43,557 nucleotides of DNA from Lutibacter sp. (GTDB lineage: Bacteria; Bacteroidota; Bacteroidia; Flavobacteriales; Flavobacteriaceae): positions 1 through 43,557 of the forward strand of contig JAKIVA010000021.1 of the NCBI GenBank assembly GCA_021647265.1. Direction: 5' to 3'. Each line of letters begins with the position of its first letter. The stretch's first letter is position 1. The notes below the pieces were generated by a model. The model was not told where the DNA came from and made no database searches. It saw only the letters and a program-made list of their open reading frames with translations. The translations under genes and the position numbers were made by a program. Below are positions 7,575-15,998 of the stretch, in pieces.

Positions 7575-9065
7575 ATGAGTTATAGTCATAAAATACCTTC
7601 TTCTGAGTTAGAAGTTTATTTTCAGAAATTTAGAAAAAATATTGTAGGTATTAACCAAACTTTTGAATCTCCTAATGGAGAAAAGGAAATTATTTATACA
7701 GATTGGACAGCTAGCGGAAGATTATACCGTCCAATAGAAGAAAAAATGTTAAATAAGTTTGGACCATTTGTTGCCAATACCCACACTGAAACCTCAATTA
7801 CAGGTTCAGTTATGACCACGGCTTATCATAAAGCAAGAGATATAATTAAGCAACATGTAAATGCAAATGAAGAAGATGTTTTAATAACAGAAGGAACAGG
7901 AATGACAGGTGTTATTAATAAGTTTCAGCGTATTTTAGGATTAAAAATTGCAGAAAACTTAAAAGAACATACGAAAGTACCTGAAGCATTAAAACCCATT
8001 GTATTCATAACACATATGGAACACCATTCTAATCAAACTTCTTGGTTAGAAACTATTGCAGATGTTGAAATAATACCATATCAAGAATCGGGCTTGGTTT
8101 GTTTTAAAAGCTTTAAAAAATTACTAACCAAATATAAAAACCGACCTATAAAAATAGCTTCAATAACAGCTTGTTCAAATGTTACAGGGATAAGAACTGA
8201 TTACCATAAAATTGCTGAGATAATTCACAAAAAAGGAGGACTCTGTTTTGTAGATTTTGCTTGTTCAGCACCTTATGTTAAAATTGATATGCACCCAAAT
8301 GATAAAAATGCCTATTTAGATGCTATTTTCTTTTCACCTCATAAGTTTTTAGGAGGCCCTGGAACTTCAGGAGTCTTAATTTTTAATAAAAAACTATATA
8401 AAAATATAGTACCAGATAATCCAGGAGGAGGAACCGTTAATTACACAAACCCTTGGGGAAATAGAGATTATATTGATGATATAGAAACTCGTGAAGATGG
8501 AGGTACACCAGGATTTTTACAAACCATAAAAATAGCTCTTTCAATTCAGTTAAAAGAAGAAATGGGAATTGAAAATATATTAGATAGAGAACATGAGATT
8601 AACGATATTATTTTTAAACAACTTTCTAAAATACCAAACCTAAACTTATTAGCAGCTCAACATGCAGACAGGTTAGGCGTTTTTTCTTTTTTTATTGAAG
8701 ATGCTCATTTTAATTTAATAGTAAAGTTATTAAATGATAGGTTTGGTATTCAAACTCGGGGAGGTTGTAGTTGTGCGGGTACTTATGGCCATTATCTTCT
8801 ACATGTAGATCAGCAAACTTCAAAAAATATTGAAGAGCAAATTATTGATGGTTGCTTCATTGAACGACCAGGGTGGGTTCGTATGTCTATTCACCCAACA
8901 TTAACAAACAAGGAAGTATTTTATGTGTGCGATAGCATAAAGAAAGTAGCAGAAAATTATGAGGAATGGGGCAAAGAATATACATACAATGCTACAAAAA
9001 ATGAATTTACGCACAATACAGCTAAACCTATTGAAAAAGCCATTGTAAACAATTTGTTTGAGTAG
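7575..9065 (+). CDS. Class V PLP-dependent aminotransferase / cysteine desulfurase-like enzyme
   Basis: A 496-aa cytoplasmic fold-type I PLP enzyme. Landmarks: a glycine-rich phosphate-binding segment about 106-112 (EGTGMTG), HMEHHSN at 147-153, VDFACSAP about 226-233 with the Asp that contacts the pyridine nitrogen, and SPHKFLGGPGTSG with the PLP lysine at Lys257. A Cys-rich loop RGGCSCAGTYG (Cys398, Cys400) sits where SufS/CsdA enzymes carry their catalytic Cys. Length and the C-terminal extension differ from SufS (about 405 aa), and no suf genes are nearby. A role in Fe-S supply is therefore not shown; a selenocysteine-lyase-like or unknown substrate is equally possible. A repeat-filled gap follows. 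Confidence 0.85.
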   Translation: MSYSHKIPSSELEVYFQKFRKNIVGINQTFESPNGEKEIIYTDWTASGRLYRPIEEKMLNKFGPFVANTHTETSITGSVMTTAYHKARDIIKQHVNANEEDVLITEGTGMTGVINKFQRILGLKIAENLKEHTKVPEALKPIVFITHMEHHSNQTSWLETIADVEIIPYQESGLVCFKSFKKLLTKYKNRPIKIASITACSNVTGIRTDYHKIAEIIHKKGGLCFVDFACSAPYVKIDMHPNDKNAYLDAIFFSPHKFLGGPGTSGVLIFNKKLYKNIVPDNPGGGTVNYTNPWGNRDYIDDIETREDGGTPGFLQTIKIALSIQLKEEMGIENILDREHEINDIIFKQLSKIPNLNLLAAQHADRLGVFSFFIEDAHFNLIVKLLNDRFGIQTRGGCSCAGTYGHYLLHVDQQTSKNIEEQIIDGCFIERPGWVRMSIHPTLTNKEVFYVCDSIKKVAENYEEWGKEYTYNATKNEFTHNTAKPIEKAIVNNLFE

Positions 9066-9216
9066 GGTTTTTAGATACAATTTTTCTATATTTGAAAGAA
9101 AATAAACCTGTTGTGCATTTTGAATTATTATTATAAAACTCAACGTCAGTTCCTTTAGATTAGCAAACAGTTAAAGACATTTAAATTTGTTAAAAAAAAG
9201 AATGGGGTGAACTAGG

Positions 9217-9329
9217 TCAGTTCGAGTGATTTTCGATAGAAAATGGTATCGAGAACTGCTTTTTATACTAAAATTTCTGTTCTCGATGCTAATTTTACCC
9301 TTATAAGGGTTAAAATTCACTCGAATTGA
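9217..9329. repeat. Flavobacterial inverted-repeat element (TCAGTTCGAGTGA type)
   Basis: The outer arms TCAGTTCGAGTGATTTT (9217-9233) and AAAATTCACTCGAATTGA (9312-9329) are near-complementary. Inner arms GTATCGAGAAC (9246-9256) and GTTCTCGATGC (9279-9289) make a second stem. The nested structure has no coding capacity and sits in the 311-base gap 9066-9376. Elements with these words recur in many flavobacterial genomes as far as I recall. The rest of this gap shows no gene. Confidence 0.75.
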
Positions 9330-9376
9330 TGAAATTTCAACAAAATGCATAAAAGAGTAAAATAAATTATATTTTA

Positions 9377-9961
9377 ATGGATAATTTCGTTTTTTACGTT
9401 AGGCAAGGTCTTTTCCATGTATTGGATTGGAATGCTTATGACCATATATTATTTTTAATAGCATTAGCAGTTATTTATGATTTTAGAAACACAAAAAATA
9501 TTATTTGGCTAATTACATTATTTACCGTTGGACATACATTGTCTCTAATACTTGCAGCATATAACATTGTTGAAATATCGTATAAATGGATAGAGTTTTT
9601 AATACCAGTTACAATTATAATAACGGCATTGGCAAATATTATTTTCATTAAAAACACAACAAAAAATACGAAAACGAATATCAATTTACTTTTCGCCTTA
9701 TTTTTTGGTTTAATTCATGGTTTTGGTTTTTCCAGTTATTTTAAATTGCTAGTTGGAACAACAAATAATAAATTTGTTCCGTTACTAGAATTTGCTTTAG
9801 GAGTAGAGTTGGCTCAAATAATAATTGTAACTATCGTACTAATTGTAGGCTTTATTTTTCAAAATATTTTCCGATTTTCAAAACGAGATTGGGTACTCAT
9901 AATTTCCTCTATTGTTATTGGAATTGTATTGCCAATTCTTAAAGCAGCTATATTTTGGTGA
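9377..9961 (+). CDS. HupE/UreJ_2-like integral membrane protein
   Basis: A 194-aa very hydrophobic protein with about six membrane helices. The pattern HVLDWNAYDHILFL near the N-terminus, VGHTLSL about 52-58 and GLIHGFGFSSYF about 112-123 place conserved His/Asp residues in or near the membrane. This is the signature of the HupE/UreJ_2 family, thought to move nickel or other metals in hydrogenase and urease systems. Neither hydrogenase nor urease genes occur in the window, so the substrate here is unknown. It is downstream of the inverted-repeat element and followed by a separate promoter, so it is probably monocistronic. Confidence 0.8.
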   Translation: MDNFVFYVRQGLFHVLDWNAYDHILFLIALAVIYDFRNTKNIIWLITLFTVGHTLSLILAAYNIVEISYKWIEFLIPVTIIITALANIIFIKNTTKNTKTNINLLFALFFGLIHGFGFSSYFKLLVGTTNNKFVPLLEFALGVELAQIIIVTIVLIVGFIFQNIFRFSKRDWVLIISSIVIGIVLPILKAAIFW

Positions 9962-9971
9962 AAATTTAACA

Positions 9972-10000
9972 TTGAATTTGTTAGAATCTTACTACTTTCG
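9972..10000 (+). promoter_or_regulatory. Promoter of the dCMP deaminase operon
   Basis: TTG at 9972-9974, 18 bases, then TACTTTCG (one mismatch to TAnnTTTG) at 9993-10000, 18 bases before the start codon. Confidence 0.55.
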
Positions 10001-10018
10001 TAATCATTTAAAAAAATT

Positions 10019-10435
10019 ATGAAAAAAAAACAATTGAAATATGATAAAGCATATATGCGCATGGCTTATGAATGGGCAAAGTTATCATATTGTGAAAGAA
10101 AACAAGTTGGTGCATTAATTGTAAAAGATAGGATGATAATTTCTGATGGATTTAATGGCACTCCTACTGGGTTTGAAAATTGTTGTGAAGAGGATGGAAA
10201 TACAAAATGGTATGTTTTACATGCAGAGGCAAATGCAATTTTAAAAGTTGCTAGCTCAACACAATCTTGTAAAAATTCAACACTGTATATAACTTTATCA
10301 CCGTGTAAAGAGTGTAGTAAATTAATTCATCAATCAGGTATAAAAAGAGTTGTTTATGCAAAGGCATATAAAGATACTTCGGGTTTAGATTTTTTAGAAA
10401 AAGCAGGAGTAGAAATAACACATATTAATAAATAA
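10019..10435 (+). CDS. Deoxycytidylate (dCMP) deaminase family protein
   Basis: A 138-aa cytoplasmic zinc deaminase. The zinc site is complete: His68-Ala-Glu70 (LHAEANAI, with Glu as proton shuttle) and Cys96-x-x-Cys99 (SPCKEC). The N-terminal segment with GALIVKDRMIISDGFNGTP matches ComEB/dCMP deaminases, which turn dCMP into dUMP for thymidylate synthesis. The length is typical. The next gene (protease) starts 2 bases after its stop, so the two are co-transcribed. This pairing with a C-terminal processing protease is, to my knowledge, common in flavobacteria. Confidence 0.9.
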   Translation: MKKKQLKYDKAYMRMAYEWAKLSYCERKQVGALIVKDRMIISDGFNGTPTGFENCCEEDGNTKWYVLHAEANAILKVASSTQSCKNSTLYITLSPCKECSKLIHQSGIKRVVYAKAYKDTSGLDFLEKAGVEITHINK

Positions 10436-10437
10436 TA

Positions 10438-12066
10438 ATGATTAAAAGAAAAGTAAATATTCCAATTTTTATTGGGTTGTCTATCGTGGTAGGAATTTTT
10501 ATTGGTAGTACATTTAACTATAAAAATAAATCGGTTTTATTTAGTTCTAACTCAAATGAAGTTAAAATTAAAAAACTTATAAATTACATACAGTACGATT
10601 ATGTAGATGAAGTAGATACAGATAGTTTGTTAGATGATGCTATTACCAATATGTTAGTTAAGTTAGACCCTCATTCTGTTTATATTCCTAAAGAAGAACT
10701 GCAACAGGTTACTGAAAATATGCAGGGAAAGTTTGTAGGAATTGGTGTCTCTTTTCTAATGTATCATGATTCTGTTACGGTTACAAGTGTTATTGAAGGA
10801 GGCCCAAGTGAAAGAGCTGGATTAAAAGTAGGAGATAGAATTATAATTGCAGACAAAGACACTTTATTTGGTGAAAGTATTATTAAAAAAGCAAAAATTA
10901 AAGAAAGTGAAATAGGAACATTTGCAGGGAATAGAAAAATTAATGAAGCAGTAATCAAGTCATTGAAAGGAGAACCAGATACAAATGTTGATATTTCAGT
11001 TTACAGGCGTTCAACAAATCAAATTTTAGAAATACCAATTACACGAGGTGAAGTTTCAATAAAAAGTGTTCCATCGTTTTATATGATTAATAAAACATTA
11101 GGGTATATTGAAGTTAATCGTTTTGCAAGAACAACGTATGACGAATTTAAAGTAGCTTTAGATAAATTAATTTCAGAAGGGATGAAATCTTTAATTTTAG
11201 ATTTAAGAGGAAATCCAGGAGGCTTTATGGATATTGCAGAAAAAATTGTTGATGAATTTTTAGAAGATGGAAAATTAATAGTTTTCACCAAAAATAAAAA
11301 TGGAGAAGTTAATAAATCCTATGCTACAAGTAATGGAGATTTTGAAAATGGAAAAGTATATGTTCTAATTAATCAAAACTCTGCTTCAGCCAGTGAAATT
11401 GTTGCAGGGGCTCTTCAAGACAATGATAAAGGTATTATTGTTGGCCGTCGCTCATTTGGAAAAGGATTGGTACAACAAGAAATGGATTTAGGAGACGGCT
11501 CAGCTGTGAGGCTAACAACATCTCGTTACTATACACCAACAGGAAGATCAATCCAAAAACCATATAATTCAAAAGATACAAAAGCGTATAATAATGATTA
11601 TATTGAAAGAATGCATAATGGAGAATTAATTTCAAAAGATAGTATTAAAGTAGATGATCACTTAAAATACACAACTCCAAAAGGGAAAGTTGTTTATGGT
11701 GGAGGCGGTATTATACCTGATGTTTTTGTCCCTATTGATACCCTAAATAGTTTTAGCAATAGGTTATATGGTAGGTTGAATGATTTTGTGTTTAAATATG
11801 TTGATAATCACAGAGAAGAAATGAATAAATGGAAATTAGAAGATTTTATAAAGAACTTTGATAAAGACAATAAAATTTTTAATACATACCTAAAACAGCT
11901 AAACTTAAAGAATCCTATTTCTGAAAAAAACGGTGAAAATATAAAAATATATTTTAAAGCTCTAGTGGCTAGAAATTTATTTGGGGAAACTGGCTACTTA
12001 AAGGTTGTTCAGAAAAAAGACAATATGATTTTAAAAGTGCTTGAACTAGAAAAAAGTACAAATTAA
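10438..12066 (+). CDS. C-terminal processing protease (S41, CtpA/Prc type)
   Basis: A 542-aa envelope serine protease. A signal anchor spans about residues 9-25. A PDZ domain spans about 85-200 (GIGVSFLMYHDSVTVTSVI, ERAGLKVGD). The S41 catalytic core follows, with LILDLRGNPGGF (about 252-263), the catalytic Ser in the SASASEI motif (315-321) and the general-base Lys342 (FGKGLVQ). The C-terminal about 150 residues are a helical extension. Such proteases trim the C-termini of periplasmic and outer-membrane proteins. It is translationally close to the deaminase upstream (2-base gap). Confidence 0.92.
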   Translation: MIKRKVNIPIFIGLSIVVGIFIGSTFNYKNKSVLFSSNSNEVKIKKLINYIQYDYVDEVDTDSLLDDAITNMLVKLDPHSVYIPKEELQQVTENMQGKFVGIGVSFLMYHDSVTVTSVIEGGPSERAGLKVGDRIIIADKDTLFGESIIKKAKIKESEIGTFAGNRKINEAVIKSLKGEPDTNVDISVYRRSTNQILEIPITRGEVSIKSVPSFYMINKTLGYIEVNRFARTTYDEFKVALDKLISEGMKSLILDLRGNPGGFMDIAEKIVDEFLEDGKLIVFTKNKNGEVNKSYATSNGDFENGKVYVLINQNSASASEIVAGALQDNDKGIIVGRRSFGKGLVQQEMDLGDGSAVRLTTSRYYTPTGRSIQKPYNSKDTKAYNNDYIERMHNGELISKDSIKVDDHLKYTTPKGKVVYGGGGIIPDVFVPIDTLNSFSNRLYGRLNDFVFKYVDNHREEMNKWKLEDFIKNFDKDNKIFNTYLKQLNLKNPISEKNGENIKIYFKALVARNLFGETGYLKVVQKKDNMILKVLELEKSTN

Positions 12067-12105
12067 AAAGAATGCGTATCTTTAGATACTTAATTTGAAC
12101 AAAGT

Positions 12106-12858
12106 TTGTTAACAAATAAAAAAATATATTTTGCTTCTGATCAGCATTTTGGAGCTCCCACAATTGAACAAAGTAAAGTTCGTGAACAAAAGTTTATAAA
12201 CTGGCTTGATACTATAAAAATTGATGCTGAAATTATTTTTTTACTAGGTGACTTATTTGATTTTTGGTTTGAATACAAAAAAGCGGTTCCAAAAGGGTTT
12301 GTTAGAGTTTTAGGGAAGCTAGCCGTATTGAGAGATAGCGGAATACAGATTTACTTTTTTGTTGGAAACCACGATCTTTGGATGGATGACTATTTTGAAA
12401 AAGAGTTAAATATTAAAGTATTTCATCAAACAAAAGAATTTACATTTAATAACAAAGTATTTTTAATAGGTCATGGAGATGGTTTAGGGCCTGGAGATAA
12501 AGGCTATAAACGAATGAAAAAACTATTTACAAATCCTATTTCTAAATGGCTTTACAGATGGTTACACCCAGATATTGGTATTCGATTAGCACAATATTTA
12601 TCAGTAAAAAACAAATTGATTTCTGGTGAAGAAGATGTTAAATATTTAGGAGAGGAAAAAGAATGGTTAGTTCAATATTGTAAAAAGAAATTAACCGAAA
12701 AACAGTACGATTATTTTGTATTTGGGCACAGGCACCTTCCTCTTGAAATTACTATTTCAGAAACCTCCAAATATATTAATACCGGAGATTGGATTACTTA
12801 TTTTACTTATGGAGAGTTTGACGGTGAAGAGCTAGTACTAAAAAACTATAAATCATAA
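12106..12858 (+). CDS. UDP-2,3-diacylglucosamine hydrolase-like metallophosphoesterase (LpxH type)
   Basis: A 250-aa calcineurin-like phosphoesterase predicted to cleave UDP-2,3-diacylglucosamine to lipid X in lipid A synthesis, on the inner face of the membrane. Metal-binding motifs in order: SDQHFG (Asp12, His14), LGDLFDFWFEY (Asp49), VGNHD (Asn88-His89), GHGDG (122-126) and FGHRHLP near 210-216. The start is a TTG at 12106; no in-frame ATG lies before the first conserved motif. The stop codon is shared with the terminal bases of the 139-bp element: T12856 is followed by element bases AA. Confidence 0.87.
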   Translation: MLTNKKIYFASDQHFGAPTIEQSKVREQKFINWLDTIKIDAEIIFLLGDLFDFWFEYKKAVPKGFVRVLGKLAVLRDSGIQIYFFVGNHDLWMDDYFEKELNIKVFHQTKEFTFNNKVFLIGHGDGLGPGDKGYKRMKKLFTNPISKWLYRWLHPDIGIRLAQYLSVKNKLISGEEDVKYLGEEKEWLVQYCKKKLTEKQYDYFVFGHRHLPLEITISETSKYINTGDWITYFTYGEFDGEELVLKNYKS

Positions 12859-12995
12859 AAGAGGCTGTATGAAAAGGTACAAAATTCGTCATTCTGAATT
12901 TATTTCAGAATCCCATCCCACTGATTATCAATCATTATGAGAACCTGAAACGAGTTCAGGTTGACGTAAATTACACTTTTTAGACAGCCTCTTTT
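12857..12995. mobile_element. 139-bp MITE-like element with IS1182-type ends
   Basis: Ends AAAAGAGGCTGT (12857-12868) and ACAGCCTCTTTT (12984-12995) are perfect inverted repeats, extending to 15 bp with flanking CAT/ATG. The right end, read inwards, AAAAGAGGCTGTCTAAAAAG, differs by one base from the end of the decayed IS1182-family element at 43020. Two small hairpins lie inside: TTCTGAA..TTCAGAA and CCTGAA..TTCAGG. There is no coding capacity. A clear 4-bp target duplication is not visible (only AT on both sides). It lies between convergent genes and may act as a two-way terminator. Confidence 0.75.
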
Positions 12996-13019
12996 ATGGT
13001 TGTATTATTATCTTCTAAT

Positions 13020-15665
13020 TTAGAATTTATAACTTAATCCGGCCCTTAAAATGGTACCATTAAATCCAAATTGATTTACTTCCCAAGGGTATTTAAAACG
13101 TCCACCAAGGTCAGTAACAAAATCACCTTTGGTATCAATAACATCAGGATATACATTTAATAAATTATTTATAGAAAGATTTACAGATACTTTTTCTGAA
13201 AAATTATAATTGAAATTGATATCTGTTATTACTTTTCCTGAAAAAGTTTGATCTTTTGCAGGGTCAGTAGCGTGTTGCCAAGTAACTTCACCAAAATAAG
13301 TATTGTTTAATTGAACACTAAAATCATTCAGTTTATAATCAAAGCCTAACATTATTTTAGTTTTTGGCCTAGAATCAGTAATTCTAGCTTGCTCTTTTCT
13401 GTTAAAAATATCATAGCCATTTTCAGCTAAAACTTGAGGTGTGGCAATTTGACCAACTATTTTTGTATTGTTAAAGTTCCCTGCAAAATTAATACCTAAA
13501 GAACCTCCTCCAAAATCAATATTTGAAAAACTAGCTACAAAATCAGCTCCATTTGTTTCTGTATTTACAGCATTAATAAAGAATTTAATACTTGTAACAT
13601 TATAGTCGTTTAATATTTGTTCAACAGGGTTAATAGTGTTGTTATCACCATCAAATCCTACTTCACCTGTAAATAAAACTCTGTTATCAACATTAATTTT
13701 ATAGAAATCTAATGAAAAAGAGAAATTATTGCTTGGTTTAAGCGTAATACCTACTGATAAGTTTTTAGATTCTTCAGCATTTAATTGAGGAACCCCTAAA
13801 CCATCACGTATTACAGGATCAACATTATTAAAAGTACCTTGGTTTGAAATAGTACCTCCAGAAACTAATGTTTGTATATTACTTAAATAAATTTGGTGTA
13901 AAGAAGGAGCTCTAAATCCGGTTCCGTAAGAAGCACGTAGTGCACCTTTACTTCCTAATTTATATCTTGAATTAATTTTCCAAGCAGAGTTACTTCCAAA
14001 ATCAGAAAAATCTTCGTAACGAATAGCTCCTCCAATTAAAAAGTTTTCTGAAGCATCCCAATCAAGGTTAGCATAAACACCATAGTTTGTTCTATCTTCA
14101 TCTACAGCATTGGTAGGTTGAATACCTGGAAAAGATTGTGCCCCACTACCAAAATAAGAATCGGGTTCACCAGCATCTGCCTTAAAGTATTCTTTTCTGG
14201 CTTCAGCACCTAACGCCAAACTTAATTGACCAAAACTTCTACTTAAATCAAAGTTTGCTATTAAATTACTAAAAGAGTAACCACCAGCTTTAAAAGTTGT
14301 TGGGCTCGCAGCACCTAAATCAGGATTTAAGGTATTTCCAATAGTATAGTCAACACTATTCATCCCATAAGTTCCACTTAGATCTGCATTAAATCCAAGA
14401 AAATCAAATTTAAAACCTATACTATTAAAGAGATCTTGAATGTTAGTTTCAAATGTAGGTTGAAATCCTTGATATTCAGTTCCTGCATCGTGTAATAAAT
14501 TATAAGGATCTGGCACCCAATATGGAGTTCTGTATAATGCAAAACTAGTTCCTTTTCGAGTGTTTAAACCTCCAAAAGCATAAAATTCTCCTGAATCATT
14601 TTTAAAAGGGAGTGCCATATTATAGAAAAACTCTCCTTTTCTCATTTCAGGCTGCCCAACGGTCATACCCATATCAGGATTTTCTTGTAACCAAGGAAGT
14701 GTACCATTTAAAATAGCATCATCACCAAAAATAACACCAAATAAGCCATCTCCACCAGGAGATCCCGCTCTGTTGGTTAATTCTTGTTGATAATATGACA
14801 ATGTGAAGTTTGCATATCCACCATTTTCACCAATGCTTAAAGTTGAATTTATATCAGCTCCAATATTAAAACCATCGCCTTTGGTTGTAATACCTGAATT
14901 TACATTTAAATTCGTGTACTCAACATTTTTCTTTAAAACAATGTTTATTACACCAGCAATTGCATCAGAACCATATTGTGCAGATGCACCATCTCTTAAT
15001 ACTTCAATTCTTTCAATGGCAGCTGTTGGGATACTTTTCATATCTGTACCAACTTCACCTTTACCAGGTGTATCATTAATATACACTAAAGCACTTTGGT
15101 TTTTTCGCTTACCATTTATCAATACAAGTGTTCTACTTGGCCCTAAGCCCCTTAAATCAGCTGGGTCAAAATGAGCAGTTGCATCTGAAATTGTTTGATT
15201 TGTAGAGTTATAAGAGGGAACCTTATAAGTCAACATTTGATCAATAGTAGTTTGCCCACTTGATTTTAGTTCGTTCACACCAATGTTGTCAATTGGCACA
15301 GGAGAATCTAATACCGTTCTAGGTTTAGCTCTGTTTCCTGTTACAATTACTTCGTCTAAACCAACGCTTTCTTCTACCAAAGAAATCACTATATCGCTGG
15401 CTGAAGAAATTGTTACTGTTTGTGTTTTAAAGCCAATAAAAGAGGCTTTTAAATTTGTAGGAAGCTTAGAAACGTTTATGTGAAAAGCTCCATTTTCATC
15501 AGAAGTAGTACCATTTGAAGTACCTACTTCTACAATTGTAACAAAAGGAATACCTTCTCCTTTAGAATTTATTACCTTACCCGAAACTGAAGTTTGTGAC
15601 CAAGTTATTAAAGGTATAAATAATAAAAATGTTAAAATTTTTAAATTTGTTAATGATTTTTCCAT
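13020..15665 (-). CDS. TonB-dependent outer-membrane receptor with carboxypeptidase-like regulatory domain
   Basis: An 881-aa outer-membrane transporter. A signal peptide (about 1-23, ending TWSQ) is followed by a CarboxypepD_reg-like beta-sandwich (about 25-95; KVINSKGEGIPFVTIVEV), usual in Bacteroidota receptors. A TonB box region contains DEVIVTGNRAK, and a plug domain (about 110-235) includes GLGPSRTLVLINGKRKN and IERIEVLRDGASAQYGSDA. A 22-strand barrel ends in the aromatic RAGLSYKF. No SusD partner is adjacent, so it is not a Sus-type glycan pair; iron complexes, vitamins or peptides are possible cargo. Its promoter is at 15690-15720. Confidence 0.92.
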   Translation of the reverse strand: MEKSLTNLKILTFLLFIPLITWSQTSVSGKVINSKGEGIPFVTIVEVGTSNGTTSDENGAFHINVSKLPTNLKASFIGFKTQTVTISSASDIVISLVEESVGLDEVIVTGNRAKPRTVLDSPVPIDNIGVNELKSSGQTTIDQMLTYKVPSYNSTNQTISDATAHFDPADLRGLGPSRTLVLINGKRKNQSALVYINDTPGKGEVGTDMKSIPTAAIERIEVLRDGASAQYGSDAIAGVINIVLKKNVEYTNLNVNSGITTKGDGFNIGADINSTLSIGENGGYANFTLSYYQQELTNRAGSPGGDGLFGVIFGDDAILNGTLPWLQENPDMGMTVGQPEMRKGEFFYNMALPFKNDSGEFYAFGGLNTRKGTSFALYRTPYWVPDPYNLLHDAGTEYQGFQPTFETNIQDLFNSIGFKFDFLGFNADLSGTYGMNSVDYTIGNTLNPDLGAASPTTFKAGGYSFSNLIANFDLSRSFGQLSLALGAEARKEYFKADAGEPDSYFGSGAQSFPGIQPTNAVDEDRTNYGVYANLDWDASENFLIGGAIRYEDFSDFGSNSAWKINSRYKLGSKGALRASYGTGFRAPSLHQIYLSNIQTLVSGGTISNQGTFNNVDPVIRDGLGVPQLNAEESKNLSVGITLKPSNNFSFSLDFYKINVDNRVLFTGEVGFDGDNNTINPVEQILNDYNVTSIKFFINAVNTETNGADFVASFSNIDFGGGSLGINFAGNFNNTKIVGQIATPQVLAENGYDIFNRKEQARITDSRPKTKIMLGFDYKLNDFSVQLNNTYFGEVTWQHATDPAKDQTFSGKVITDINFNYNFSEKVSVNLSINNLLNVYPDVIDTKGDFVTDLGGRFKYPWEVNQFGFNGTILRAGLSYKF

Positions 15666-15998
15666 TTAGATTAAATTTTTAATATCCGACAAATATTAAA
15701 AAAATGTTAAAGTTACACAACATTATAGTTGATTAATACAACAATTAATATTAATTGTTAATTATTTAACAAGAAAATAACTAAAACGTTGTAGTATTCT
15801 ATTTTTTTTGATTGTAATTTGTTTTGTTGATTTTTTAAAGTGTATATTTTAAGAAGCTGAAAGCAGTGTTAAAATAGTATTAAACCGTATATTTTATCAC
15901 TATTTTTAACCAATTTTTAACAAGAATTTCAATTTTTTTTTCAGCTATTTGCATTGTGTAATAAAGTATGTTAAATTCACGCGGTAAAAACAATAAAA
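15666..15998. other. Divergent promoter region between the TonB receptor and the bat operon
   Basis: 333 bases without a gene, very AT-rich. The minus-strand promoter is listed separately. For the plus-strand bat operon I see no perfect TAnnTTTG; GCTATTTGC at about 15943-15951 is the nearest candidate. Confidence 0.5.
15690..15720 (-). promoter_or_regulatory. Promoter of the TonB receptor gene
   Basis: On the minus strand, TTG (15718-15720), 19 bases, then TAATATTTG (15690-15698), which is close to the TAnnTTTG consensus with one extra base. It lies 24 bases before the start codon. Confidence 0.6.

Noticed and set aside
13020..15665. TonB receptor considered as part of a SusC/SusD glycan locus
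   Set aside because: No SusD-like or glycoside hydrolase gene is adjacent, and its plug and neighbours do not match the SusC arrangement.
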